From: Aurantiochytrium sp. KH105 | Lineage: Eukaryota; Sar; Bigyra; Thraustochytrida; Thraustochytriidae | DNA length: 64,000 bases | Direction: 5' to 3' | Assembly (NCBI GenBank): GCA_003116975.1 | Contig: BGKB01000105.1 | Coordinates: 1-64,000, forward strand | Part shown: positions 1 through 9,745 of the stretch, piece after piece | How positions within the stretch are numbered: position 1 is the stretch's first letter | Layout of the letters: each line of letters opens with the position of its first letter | Program-made: the position numbers and the translations under genes | Notes under the pieces: model-generated | The model's database searches: none | What the model was told of the DNA's origin: nothing | The model's input: only the letters and a program-made list of their open reading frames with translations

Positions 1-542
1 AAAAAAAAAAAAAAAAAGGAAAAGTATTGCCGCAAATTTTGGCGCGTCCCCCGCCCCCCCCCCTCATCGCGATCCCCACAAGCCCCCGCCTTCCTTCCTT
101 CCAGCCCGCCCGCCCCGCCGTCGACGGCCATCCCAGAAGTCGTCGGTCTTCCGCCCCGACCGACCAAGAGCGCTAGCTAGAATCGCAGCCAGCCAGCCGG
201 CCATCAACTGGCAACAGCCAGCCGCCAGCCGGTGGCGGTTTTGCTGCTTTCGCATCTCCTCACCGGCACCTCACCTTCGGCCTGCGCGAGCTCGCTCTTG
301 CTCTTGCTCTTGCTCTTGCTCTTGCTCTTGCTCTCCCCCTCCCCGCGCGGGTCGAAGCGGAACAGCGAACCCGAAGCCTTCTGCGAGCGGCACGCCATCC
401 CTTTTTTTGCCGGCTCTGGCCGGTGGCCGGATGGATGGAGCTCAGGCCGCGCAGATCGGCAACGCCTCCTCGCGAACCTTGAACATTCGTCAGCGCGCGG
501 GACGTTTTCTGAGCCGCAGGCGCAGCAGCAGCTGCAGCTGCA

Positions 543-576
<34 letters not shown>

Positions 577-970
577 ACCAGCCGGCGGCAGGCAGGCGGA
601 GAGGGCAGGAGCGGCAACTGCAGCGCAGGACAGGCAGGGCCTCCCTTGCGGCCGCGAACGAAGCGCAAGGTGAGAAGGTGGGCACGGTCGATCCAACGGA
701 GCCGCGACCGAGCCTCGCTTGCCCTCCTTCCTTCCAGCTTCCTTCCTTCCGCACGAGCGTCAAGACTTGTCGCGGCCAGAGCGAGCGGGCGCGCGTGCAG
801 AAACCGAACGCTGCGCAGGACGGACGGCCTGCCTTCGGGTTGCGAGGGGCGGGAGCAGCGGCAAGCGAGTGCGGACGCGAGCGTGACCCTGCCGCCCGAC
901 TCCGACGGCGAGAGCGGCGTGGTGTATATACTATAGTACCATACACGAGAGAACCTGAACCCTCGACGAG
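1..970. other. Gene-free 5' flank of the ABCG gene with simple repeats
   Basis: Starts with a 17-base A tract and a C-rich tract. It holds a CTCTTG hexamer array (about 295-334) and a CAG/CTG then GGC array (about 521-575). Long open frames here are GC-rich, low-complexity (Arg, Ala, Leu runs) and have no recognisable domain, so I do not call them genes. Confidence 0.6.
921..940 (+). promoter_or_regulatory. TATA-like element before the ABCG start
   Basis: An AT-rich stretch GTGTATATACTATAG stands out from GC-rich surroundings about 36-48 bases before the ATG at 971. If it is a TATA box the 5' UTR would be very short. Only the sequence supports it. Confidence 0.35.
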
Positions 971-3034
971 ATGGCGCTCCAAGACCACGGAGAGAGCACG
1001 CGCGCGGCGGTCGACGTCGAGGAGGTCGGCCCGGCCAGTGCCAACGGCAGCCTTGGCGACGGCCCCGAGAACGGGTCCGCGAACGGCGATGTGAAAAAGG
1101 TCGACGATCAGGCCCAGGTCCAGCAAGACCAGCAAGAGGTGGCAACGACGCCGGCGACGAGCGGCGGCGAAAAGGACTTTTACGGCGAGCTCGAGTTCAC
1201 GCCCAACTTTGCGGCGCTAGCCAAGTCCAGCAAACCTACCTCGCTCGAGTGGGAAGATGTCTATCTGCAGATCAAGGGCCGTGATATCCTCAAGCGCATC
1301 AGCGGCAAGGTCGGCAGCCACGAACTCATGGCTCTCATTGGCGCCTCGGGCGCCGGCAAATCCTCACTCATGAACGTCCTCGCTGGCCGCATCAGCGGAT
1401 CAGGGAAAAAGGTCGTCTCTGGCAACGTATACGTTAACGGCGCTCCCGTGAACCCCATCAGATATCGCAAGAACGTCGCCTACGTGCTGCAAGAGGACGC
1501 GCTCTTTGCCACAGCCACCGCGCGCGAGGCGCTCGAGTTCTCTGCCAAGCTTCGCCTTCCCAACACCGTATCTGCCGAAGAACGCAAGCAAATCGTCGAC
1601 GAGCTCATGGTCAGCCTCGGCATCGATCATGTCGCCAACACAATGTGCGGGTCCGAAATGGTTCGCGGCCTCAGTGGTGGCGAGAAGAAGCGCGTTAGCA
1701 TCGGCATTGAGCTCGTCACCTCCCCAAGCATTCTCTTTCTCGACGAACCCACCTCGGGTCTCGACTCGTACAGCTCCTGGAAAGTAGTCTCCATCCTCAA
1801 GGCCCTCAGTCGCTCCGGCTGTGCCGTTCTCTGCACCATTCACCAGCCCTCCTCCGAGACGTTTTCCATTTTTGACAAGGTCATGGCGCTCGCGCATGGC
1901 AACATCATCTACAATGGACAGGTGGCCACCATTCCCGAAAACTTTAGCAACCATGGCTTTCCCTTGCCGCCCAACACGAATCCCGCAGACTTTATTCTCT
2001 TGCTGGCACAGACGAAAAAGGAAGACGACCTCCCGCGCATCAACGAAGAGGCCGGCAAAGCCTCGAACGTCGATATCATGGTCGAGGGATCCAATAACAA
2101 TGAAACGGACGACGCCCTCGCTAAGCGCCAAGGGAGCTCCATCCAGGTCCCTGCTGGCCACGGGGAGCTCTTCGACGGAGAGCGCACAGCATCAAGCGTT
2201 TGGACTCAGCTCTCGGAGCTAACAAAGCGCGAGCTTCGCAACATCGTCCGTGACAAGGGGGCCCTCATCGGCCGCTTTGGTATCACGGCCTTTTTGAACA
2301 TTCTCTTTGCGCTCATCTTTCTTGGATCCGCCGACATCAATGACGAAGGGTACGAACTTCGCGGTCATTTCGGCGCGCTTACCAACATGTTCATCGGTGC
2401 AATGTTTGGCGCCAGTCAGCCTGTCCTCCTCACGCTGCCCATGGAGCGCGTGACGTTCTTGCGCGAATATAGCACGGGATCGTACAGGAGCACACCATAC
2501 TTTCTCAGCAAGGTTGCCATCGAGTGCATCCTCTATTTTCTAACCTCTCTTCTCGTTGTCATCATCGAGTACTGGCTCGTGGACTATCAGGGTAACTTTT
2601 TCGCTCTCGTGGGAGAACTCTTTATGCTCAGTCTTGTTTCTGCGTCATACGCCTTTTTCGCTGGCTCGCTCGCCCCGGATGTCAAAAGCGCGCAGGAGAT
2701 CGCCCCTTTGGTCTTCGTGCCTCAGCTTCTCTTCACTGGCCTCTTTGTCAGCGTCGATCAGATCCCCGTCTTTTTGCGCTGGGCGCAGTGGCTTTGCTCT
2801 CTTACCTACGGTCTTAATCTCGGTATGATTACCGAGTTTGGCGGCAACCGTTGCGAGCCATCAAACCCGAACTCGCCTTCCAGTGTGATCGCCTGTCAGA
2901 TGTTTCTCGAGGAGATGAACGTCGAAACGGACATGATTGGTTTTTACATTGGTATGCAGGTAGCAATCTTTGCTCTTTTTAGAGTTGGCGCCCTTGTCGC
3001 TCTCGTCTGGAAGGCCCGAAACTTTACTAGCTAA
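971..3034 (+). CDS. ABCG (White/ABCG2-type) half-transporter
   Basis: A 687-residue ATP-binding cassette half-transporter that would dimerise in a membrane and export lipids or hydrophobic compounds. The nucleotide-binding domain comes first, as is diagnostic of ABCG. Walker A GASGAGKS is near residues 124-131, the signature LSGGEKKRVSIG near 234-245, and Walker B ILFLDEP near 254-260, followed by TSGLDS. The C-terminal half (about 420-687) has six hydrophobic segments of the ABC2 type. The N-terminal 70 residues are Gly/Asp/Gln rich and probably disordered. Length is normal for a half-transporter and no intron is needed. The start is the first ATG after the TATA-like element. The substrate cannot be told from sequence. 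Confidence 0.93.
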   Translation: MALQDHGESTRAAVDVEEVGPASANGSLGDGPENGSANGDVKKVDDQAQVQQDQQEVATTPATSGGEKDFYGELEFTPNFAALAKSSKPTSLEWEDVYLQIKGRDILKRISGKVGSHELMALIGASGAGKSSLMNVLAGRISGSGKKVVSGNVYVNGAPVNPIRYRKNVAYVLQEDALFATATAREALEFSAKLRLPNTVSAEERKQIVDELMVSLGIDHVANTMCGSEMVRGLSGGEKKRVSIGIELVTSPSILFLDEPTSGLDSYSSWKVVSILKALSRSGCAVLCTIHQPSSETFSIFDKVMALAHGNIIYNGQVATIPENFSNHGFPLPPNTNPADFILLLAQTKKEDDLPRINEEAGKASNVDIMVEGSNNNETDDALAKRQGSSIQVPAGHGELFDGERTASSVWTQLSELTKRELRNIVRDKGALIGRFGITAFLNILFALIFLGSADINDEGYELRGHFGALTNMFIGAMFGASQPVLLTLPMERVTFLREYSTGSYRSTPYFLSKVAIECILYFLTSLLVVIIEYWLVDYQGNFFALVGELFMLSLVSASYAFFAGSLAPDVKSAQEIAPLVFVPQLLFTGLFVSVDQIPVFLRWAQWLCSLTYGLNLGMITEFGGNRCEPSNPNSPSSVIACQMFLEEMNVETDMIGFYIGMQVAIFALFRVGALVALVWKARNFTS

Positions 3035-3598
3035 ACCAACAAACGCGCACGTATCAACTTTATCATGTTTGCACATGCCGTTCTTTTGCGAGTGATTCTG
3101 TGCTCATCATGCTCCAAATTACAAATTTTACAATCCTTGCCATGCAGGACACTTCTTTTTCCTTACTACTTGTTATGCACAGAGAGCACGTCTGCTATTG
3201 TCTCCTGTTGGCGCGCTTGTGCTCAAGAGCTCTTTCGTGCTCATCTGGATGGATGCTCGCTCTCAGATGCGCTCAAGCACCTCCTCAAGCTCTTGCTCGA
3301 AAAGGGTCTAATAAAATAGACCTCTTTGCGGCGGTTGCTCGTTTTCGCCCTGCTCCTCGTGAGTGAGTGGGTCGAGTTGGTTAGACCCAGATCACCCCCC
3401 GTGCGCCCGCGTCTCCATCGATCGGAGCGCGAGCGCGTGCGCGTGCGCGTGCAGGCGATCTGCGCTCTTCACGCTCAGGAGCAGCGCCCTACCGCGCACT
3501 CGCGTATTCTCACTCTGTAGGCTCACCCCGGTCGAAGCAACAGAGCATACATAAATCGGTGGGGTCGGGTCCGTCCTGAGATCCCCTGTTCGCACGAG
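3035..3598. other. Intergenic: ABCG 3' end and condensin D3 5' flank
   Basis: No gene seen. An AATAAA at 3311-3316 overlaps a small hairpin (GGTCTA 3306-3311 and TAGACC 3318-3323) and may be the ABCG poly(A) signal. An AT-rich CATACATAAATC near 3547-3558 lies about 45 bases before the next ATG and could be a TATA-like element. Confidence 0.45.
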
Positions 3599-6500
3599 AT
3601 GCTACGCACCGCGGACCTCGAGGATGCCGTGCAGGCGCTGACCAAGGCTGGCCTCGACGGCGCTCTGCGCACGAACCGCGACCTGCAAAAGGCGGACGGC
3701 GAAGAACTTGCGAGTCGTCTCGAAGCACTCCTCGACGACGGCTTCGTTTCCGCGCCATCGGGTGCCGCCCCACTCGAAGAACTCCAGGACGCCGTCGAGG
3801 CCGTCCTTGCGGTGGCAGAGTCCGCCTCAAGCGAGAACTTTTACACCACAGCCTTTGGCATTCGCGATTCCGAGGCGACAAGCAGCCCGAGAATGCAGCG
3901 GATCCTTCTCCAGTTTGGATTGGCGCAAGCCCTCGCCGATACCTCGAAGCCTTTCTGGACAAAGGCTGCGCGCACCTACCTTGCGCTGCTCAAGATTCCC
4001 GGGGCTGTCTCTTACCAAATGTTCCGCGCCTCGCTCATGCGCATGGTACTTAAACCGATGATCTCAAACGAGGCCAACGCGACGACTTCCTCCTCTACCA
4101 CCCTCGCGACGCTCTGCCAACTTTGTGATACTCGTCCTGTCGTCCTGCGCTGTCTCGCTGCCAATGTCATTCCGAACCTTATCCAGGTGCTTCTCCGTTG
4201 TGGCGCAGAAACACCCGAACTCCACGAAAAAGTCTTGTACGCTTTCGCGCAGCTTACTGATGAGAGCGCCGGGCACGAGCCGAGCTCAGAGGGCGACGAA
4301 AGGCTGCAACGCAGGGCGCACGGCAATGAAGACGAGAGCGACGGCGATGATGACGACGACGAGGACGAAGACGGTGATGATCACCTGATGAATGGCGAAG
4401 GCGACCGAAAAAAGACGCGCGGGACAGAGGCACCAAGCAAGAAGCTGGCGACCGCCGTGGAAACCGAAATTTTCAAGGAGTCCCTCCTGGTCTTCAAGAG
4501 TACCAAATCGGGCAAGCTTGTCGATCTCTGCGCCAAAGTTGTTGCCGATCTCGTGGCTCGTCATGCCACGACAGGAACAAGCAGCAGCAGCAGCAGCAAT
4601 GGCAGCAACGATGCAAGTGGCCAGCGCTCTGCTATGAAACGTCAGGATGACCTCGAGGCTACGCGAGCGCTCAAGCTGCTTGAACACTTGTGCTTTGATG
4701 TCGCAGACAAGGCTGACAAGCGAAACATTGTCATTGCAAACGTGCTGCGCGTCATCAGCTGCACGACCGGTGCTGCCCGCTCTAGCACCATCTTTCGCTT
4801 CTGTAAATACCTCAGCAAGTTGTCGCACAGCAGTGAGGTGGCCCAACGCGCACTGGCTGCCGAGCTCGCCAGCGCCATTTTTCAGGTCTGCGACGGCAAC
4901 GGTGAACTGATCCAGGGCCTTGCGGAGCTTGTTCTTGCTCGGTCTGAAGACAAGTCTCCTGCTGTGCGCGCGGCTGCCGTCAAGGGATTCTCTGGTCTCC
5001 TCGAAGCTTTGCCTTTTGACAACGCTGTGGACGAGGGTGCTGGCAGTGGGGACAAGGACGAAGAAGAACGAGAGGACGTTGCTGCTTCTTTGGCGCCCCT
5101 TGTGCGCGACGCAGTGAGAGCTTGTCTACGTATGCTGCGCAGGAGACTGGCAGACCCCAAGGTCACGGTTCGCCGCGGCGCCGCCCGAAGCATGCAGGCC
5201 TTCATCATCGACGTGCGTGTGCAGCGCGTGCGTGGTCTTGCCAAAATCATTGGTCGCGATCTTGCCGAGGTGGCCAAGCGCGCTCGCGATGTTTCGCCGG
5301 CCATTCAAAACGCTGCGTTGCAAACAGTCTCCGAGTTTTACCGAGCCTTTGACGAATCTGCAGGCGAAGAAATGTGCACCCAAGTTGCTACAACCTGGGT
5401 GGAAACTGTGCTTCCTTTGGTGTACGCTCCGGAACAGACCGTGCAAAAAACAGCGCGAGAGAGCATTGCGACTGACATCGTGGCCCCACTGTCGAAAGCA
5501 AATGATGCTGGTACCAAAGTGTGGCGGCTGGTGGCTGCCATGACGCAAGACCACATTTCTTGCCTTCAAAAGTGCTTCTTTGAGCTTGCCTCCGAAAGCA
5601 AGACCAAGATTAGTGTCACAAATCTCGTTCACAAGGTCCTGCGCGTTGCCATGGAGTCGTCTGACGTAGCAACGTCCCTTGCAGCCTGGGTCATGCTGGA
5701 TGTGGCCGTGGGCGGCGGATCCGAGGGACCCGGAGCTCAGGGTCGTGTCAAGGCCAAGGCGCGCAAGGCTGTGAATGTGGGTCTGATTAAGGCTGCATGG
5801 GAAAAGTATTTCGTTGACCAAGACGCCGATGAGGAAGACGCCGGCAGCGAGGCGAGCGCAGAAGTGCGTGCGCGAGTCCTGAATGTCATCATGGGTGCAT
5901 CCGCCTCGATCCCAGCGCAAGAGGCCACGGAAATGGCCGCTGCGCTCTTTGACCAGGTCCTGGCCCTTGACCTCGACACCGCACTTTTGCGGCAAGCACT
6001 TTTGACGCTGGTCTCCCTGTGCCTTGCCAAGGCATCCGATGAAAAAGCGGCGCGGCAAATGGTGAATCGTTGGGGCGATCTCATTAAGGCGCAATGCGGT
6101 AAGGTTCTGCGCGAGGTAGGAACCGGCGCCACCGAGCATGTAGAGACGGCGCAACGAGCCCTCTTCATGGTCGGAGAGCTCGCCATTCTTGGCTTTGATC
6201 CCGATGACAAGAACCGCGCGTTGCTTCCACTCGACGAATCACTGAATACGCTTGCAATGGGCATGCTTGCCTCCAACGAGGCTGAGGCTCCCGAGTCAGG
6301 TGATGAAGCCGTACTTGTTGCGTTACGCCCAGCCGCACTCGTGGCCACGGGAAAAATCTGTCTTCGCGACGAGGCTACTGCCAAGAAGGCGACACGCATG
6401 CTCATCCGTGAGCTTGACCAGTGCGCGCAGAGCGAGGTGATCCGAAGCAACGTGATTGTCATTCTCGGCGACCTCTGCCGTCGCTACGCGAACATCGTGG

Positions 6501-8014
6501 ACCCCCATATGGACGTGATCTGTGGATGCCTTGCCGACCCTGCGCCTCTGGTGCGCAGACACGCTCTCATTCTTCTCACAGGTCTCTTACAAGAGGACTA
6601 CATGAAGTGGCGCGGCGTGATGTTTGCCAGGTACCTCATGTGCGCAGCTGACCCCGATGAGGAGATTCGTGGTCTAGTGCGCTTTGCACTGCAGGAGATT
6701 TTTCCCAGCAAGAACCCGAACCTTTATCATGGCAACTTTGTCGACGTCCTCTTTGGATTCAACCTTGTGGAGACTGACAAGTTTCACTTGAGTCAGCACT
6801 TTTGTCCGCCAGTGTCCAGAGAAGGCAATGGACAAGGCCAGACGCTGAACATGCTATCCAAGGCAAGACTGCAATACGCTTCGCGTATCACGGGTCGCAC
6901 GAAGGAGTGCGCTGCCCAGCGGCTCGAGCTGTACGAACTTCTGCTGTCGACAATGTCAGCGGCGCACAAGCTAGAGGTCACGAATAAGCTCTGCCGCGAC
7001 GTGATTGGCGACTTTCTGGACGGCAAGCTGGAGCTGCCGACCAGCAAGACGGGCTTGGCGCGTGCCGCAATGCTTGAGGACTGCTTCGCAGTGCTCATGT
7101 CTCCGCATATCGAGCTCAAGGCATCCCGCACGGATGTCTCGGAGATGGAAGCTGGGGCAGACCTTTCTGCGAGCGTGTCGGAATCGGTGCAAGCTCGTAT
7201 GGCCGAGGCGAAAAGCAAGATGTTGACAAAGCTCGAGCGCAAGAACTTTGCGGAACACATCATCCCGCTTGTGCTCTCGTTTTACCACATGCTGGTCCAA
7301 AATAAGTCGCCATTCCTGCGCCTGGCCATTTCCTATCTGATCAAGATGAAAAAGAGCTTTCCCGAAGAGTTCGAGCTCAGTCTTGGCGCGAACACGAACC
7401 TTTCGAACGAGCTAGAATTCGAAATTGCGCGTCTCGACAAGGAGGAAGCGCGGCGTGCCGAGCGCGAGAACGAGAAGATGGCCAAGAAGAGACGGCGCTC
7501 GGTTGCCGTGGCAGTAGACGATGGTGCCGAAGCGAGCCCTGCGAAGCGTGTTCGGCCTTCGACGATCAAGAAGGCGCGCCTGGTGGCGCCTGGAACGGCA
7601 TCGCGTCGCGTGTCTGGCGTCACCTGGCAGCCCTCGGCGCGCGATGTTGCGGCTCGAACCGCGACCGGCGTCCTCAAGACACCAATTCCCAAGTCACATT
7701 CCAAGAAGAACCGGCGCAAGAGCTTGCTCGAGGAGATGAACCTCGGCGCGTCCTCTGCGCCGCGGCGTCTCGAACAGAATTCCGTCACCAAGGAAAACAA
7801 GAGCGGGGGCAGCAACGTTGGCACGCCGCGGCGGCCAACACTTACATTCAAGGCCGCGACGCCTTTGACGGCGGCACCACCGGCCACGGTGGCAACGATG
7901 CGGAGACGCAAGTGGTCGCTGACGCCGTCGCTGGCCAACACGGGCAAGGGGCGCGAGGCCGAAAAGAGCAACGATCTTACAAAGCAGCTCATGGCCATGG
8001 GGGACAACGAGTAA
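3599..8014 (+). CDS. NCAPD3: Condensin-2 complex subunit D3 (HEAT-repeat)
   Basis: A 1471-residue, intronless HEAT-repeat protein. The block near residues 984-1050, with RRHALILLTGLLQEDYMKWRG then FARYL, PDEEIRGL and a PNLYHGNFVD-like stretch, matches the NCAPD3 family (KWRG after the LLTxLLQEDY helix) rather than the condensin-I subunit D2. D3 recruits condensin II to chromatin and binds the kleisin H2 to compact mitotic chromosomes. An acidic insert (about 241-263) and a poly-Ser stretch (about 325-330) interrupt the N-terminal repeats. The last 170 residues are basic and hold several TP/SP sites (KTPIPK, GTPRRPT, SLTPS), as expected for CDK control in mitosis. The start is the first ATG, close behind a TATA-like sequence. 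Confidence in the D3 rather than D2 assignment is high. Confidence 0.88.
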   Translation: MLRTADLEDAVQALTKAGLDGALRTNRDLQKADGEELASRLEALLDDGFVSAPSGAAPLEELQDAVEAVLAVAESASSENFYTTAFGIRDSEATSSPRMQRILLQFGLAQALADTSKPFWTKAARTYLALLKIPGAVSYQMFRASLMRMVLKPMISNEANATTSSSTTLATLCQLCDTRPVVLRCLAANVIPNLIQVLLRCGAETPELHEKVLYAFAQLTDESAGHEPSSEGDERLQRRAHGNEDESDGDDDDDEDEDGDDHLMNGEGDRKKTRGTEAPSKKLATAVETEIFKESLLVFKSTKSGKLVDLCAKVVADLVARHATTGTSSSSSSNGSNDASGQRSAMKRQDDLEATRALKLLEHLCFDVADKADKRNIVIANVLRVISCTTGAARSSTIFRFCKYLSKLSHSSEVAQRALAAELASAIFQVCDGNGELIQGLAELVLARSEDKSPAVRAAAVKGFSGLLEALPFDNAVDEGAGSGDKDEEEREDVAASLAPLVRDAVRACLRMLRRRLADPKVTVRRGAARSMQAFIIDVRVQRVRGLAKIIGRDLAEVAKRARDVSPAIQNAALQTVSEFYRAFDESAGEEMCTQVATTWVETVLPLVYAPEQTVQKTARESIATDIVAPLSKANDAGTKVWRLVAAMTQDHISCLQKCFFELASESKTKISVTNLVHKVLRVAMESSDVATSLAAWVMLDVAVGGGSEGPGAQGRVKAKARKAVNVGLIKAAWEKYFVDQDADEEDAGSEASAEVRARVLNVIMGASASIPAQEATEMAAALFDQVLALDLDTALLRQALLTLVSLCLAKASDEKAARQMVNRWGDLIKAQCGKVLREVGTGATEHVETAQRALFMVGELAILGFDPDDKNRALLPLDESLNTLAMGMLASNEAEAPESGDEAVLVALRPAALVATGKICLRDEATAKKATRMLIRELDQCAQSEVIRSNVIVILGDLCRRYANIVDPHMDVICGCLADPAPLVRRHALILLTGLLQEDYMKWRGVMFARYLMCAADPDEEIRGLVRFALQEIFPSKNPNLYHGNFVDVLFGFNLVETDKFHLSQHFCPPVSREGNGQGQTLNMLSKARLQYASRITGRTKECAAQRLELYELLLSTMSAAHKLEVTNKLCRDVIGDFLDGKLELPTSKTGLARAAMLEDCFAVLMSPHIELKASRTDVSEMEAGADLSASVSESVQARMAEAKSKMLTKLERKNFAEHIIPLVLSFYHMLVQNKSPFLRLAISYLIKMKKSFPEEFELSLGANTNLSNELEFEIARLDKEEARRAERENEKMAKKRRRSVAVAVDDGAEASPAKRVRPSTIKKARLVAPGTASRRVSGVTWQPSARDVAARTATGVLKTPIPKSHSKKNRRKSLLEEMNLGASSAPRRLEQNSVTKENKSGGSNVGTPRRPTLTFKAATPLTAAPPATVATMRRRKWSLTPSLANTGKGREAEKSNDLTKQLMAMGDNE

Positions 8015-8340
8015 TCGAGGGAGCGAGCGAGCAAGCGGCATTTGGAATTCAAAAGACGCTGCGCTTTTTTTGATTCACCCGATATGATTGACATGTATTG
8101 CCCTTGACACCAAGACCAATAGATCTTGTTTGTTTGCTCACTTGCCTGTTTGCTTACGTGCTGAGTGTTTGATTTGGCTGACGTAACGAAGGAAGAGCTA
8201 TGGAGAAAAATGGAGAAGAAGCAAAAAGAAAGAGGAAGAAGGTGATGGAATAAGAGAAAAAGCAGATTACGTATACTGTAGGCTGGCTGGAATTGCGCGT
8301 GCGTATGCCCGGAGCGTCCGTCCCAAGGACACACGCAGGT
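8015..8340. other. Convergent 3' flanks of condensin D3 and TIM13
   Basis: No gene seen. It contains a short AGCGAGCGAGCAAGC run just after the D3 stop and purine-rich sequence near 8190-8260. Confidence 0.5.
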
Positions 8341-8589
8341 CTACTGTTGCTGTCCGCGCTGGACCATGGCCTGGGAGACGACGTTCATGGTGTCCATGTA
8401 GCGATCCATGCACATGGCCAGGCACTTCTGCTCGCTGGAGCTAAGCTTGGAGCCCGGCTTGGACAGGCACTTGACAAAGCACTTCTCCGAGATCTTGGTG
8501 AACATCTCCTGCAGAGCCTGGGCCTGCACCTCGCTGCGCACCTGCTGCAGAAGCTGCTGCTGCTGCTCCGGGGAGACCTGGCCCGCCAT
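8341..8589 (-). CDS. TIM13: Mitochondrial intermembrane-space chaperone Tim13
   Basis: An 82-residue small Tim protein with the twin CX3C motif, CFVKC and CLAMC, separated by 16 residues, which form two disulfides in the intermembrane space through Mia40. The segments CFVKCLSKPGSKLSSSEQKC and CMDRYMDTMN fit Tim13 better than Tim8, 9 or 10. Tim13 works with Tim8 in a hexamer that escorts hydrophobic precursors such as Tim23 across the intermembrane space. Ends are Gln-rich. The gene is intronless and shares a 547-base divergent promoter region with HBS1. Confidence 0.93.
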   Translation of the reverse strand: MAGQVSPEQQQQLLQQVRSEVQAQALQEMFTKISEKCFVKCLSKPGSKLSSSEQKCLAMCMDRYMDTMNVVSQAMVQRGQQQ

Positions 8590-9136
8590 TCTGGCTACTA
8601 CTAGCTAGCTTGCGGCTTTTCCCGATCTACGCTTCTTCGAGCACTCTCCGCGTCGCGGGGAGCGCAGCGGCACACGTGCGCGAGGCGGCGGGTGGCGGCG
8701 GTGGCACGGGGACGCGAGCGCTGCAAGCGGGGTTCTCGGCGCGCGGGCGACGTCTGGCGAGCTGCGCGTCGGAGATAGATAAGCTGACTGCTCTCTCCCT
8801 ATCTCAAGCAAGCAAGCCAAGTCCACTGCTTGCTTCGCGAGTGGTCCACGGCCAATCGCCGCCCGCGAGGCCAAGTCGGCTATCCGGCGACCACAAGTAG
8901 GACTTGGTGCGTCGCAAGTGGGATATAGCAGCTTTATCTCTGTTGGGCCACTACACGGCCGCTCGCTCTGGCTTCGAGTCCTACTATGCAACAAAGTCAA
9001 ATTCACCATTGTAAAAAAAGAAAGGTCGACTTCAAATCCAAGCTTGAACAGTGGCACTGTCTCTGTTTTTTTGTAGGAGGCACTACTGGTGAACAAATCC
9101 GAATTTGAACTCGAATCCGAGAGCGGAGACGCGAAG
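8590..9136. promoter_or_regulatory. Divergent promoter region TIM13 / HBS1
   Basis: A 547-base interval between two start codons. It holds CGCAAGTG at 8913-8920 directly followed by GGATATAGC, one copy of the recurring ACTTGCG-type motif of this window. A GGC-rich run lies near 8686-8705. No ORF here looks coding. Confidence 0.5.
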
Positions 9137-9706
9137 ATGAGGCGCATCAACCCCACGTACGACGCCGACGACCTGTACGACGACTACGACGACGAGGTAA
9201 GTGCCGCGCAGCCGATACCCGTGCGAGCCGCGTGAGCCGCGGAGAACCAAATGAGGGCGGCGCAACGAGGGTGGGTGAATGAAGAACGAGATAGCGGGCG
9301 CCGCGCGGACGGGGAACGCGAAGCTCTCGGGGACACGCCATCCCCGCCTCGCTCGCGCGCGCGCGCAAGAGAGAGAAAAGGTGGTGGAGCGGCGAACTGA
9401 CTAGAGACGACGACGAAAATCACTCGTATTGCAGGACTATTACGATGAAGAGTATGAGGCCCAAGAGGCCGCGATGCTTGCCGCGCAATACGGATCCAGC
9501 CAGGATCTGAACGCACAGCAGCAACAGCAACAACAGCAACAGCAACAGCAACAGTATCAGCAGGCACCACCGCCTCCAGATGCGTTCCCTGCAGCACCGG
9601 CTCCTGCGCCCGGGGCTCAATCTTTTATCATTTCAAACAGCAAGAAGCAGAACAAAAAAGGCAAGAACAAAGGCAAGAAATCCAACGCAAACGCGCAGCA
9701 ACCCTC

Positions 9707-9745
<39 letters not shown>

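Noticed and set aside
204-1145. Long open frames on both strands in the ABCG 5' flank
   Set aside because: Composition is repeat-driven (Arg, Ala, Leu runs), with no domain, and they overlap the ABCG start.
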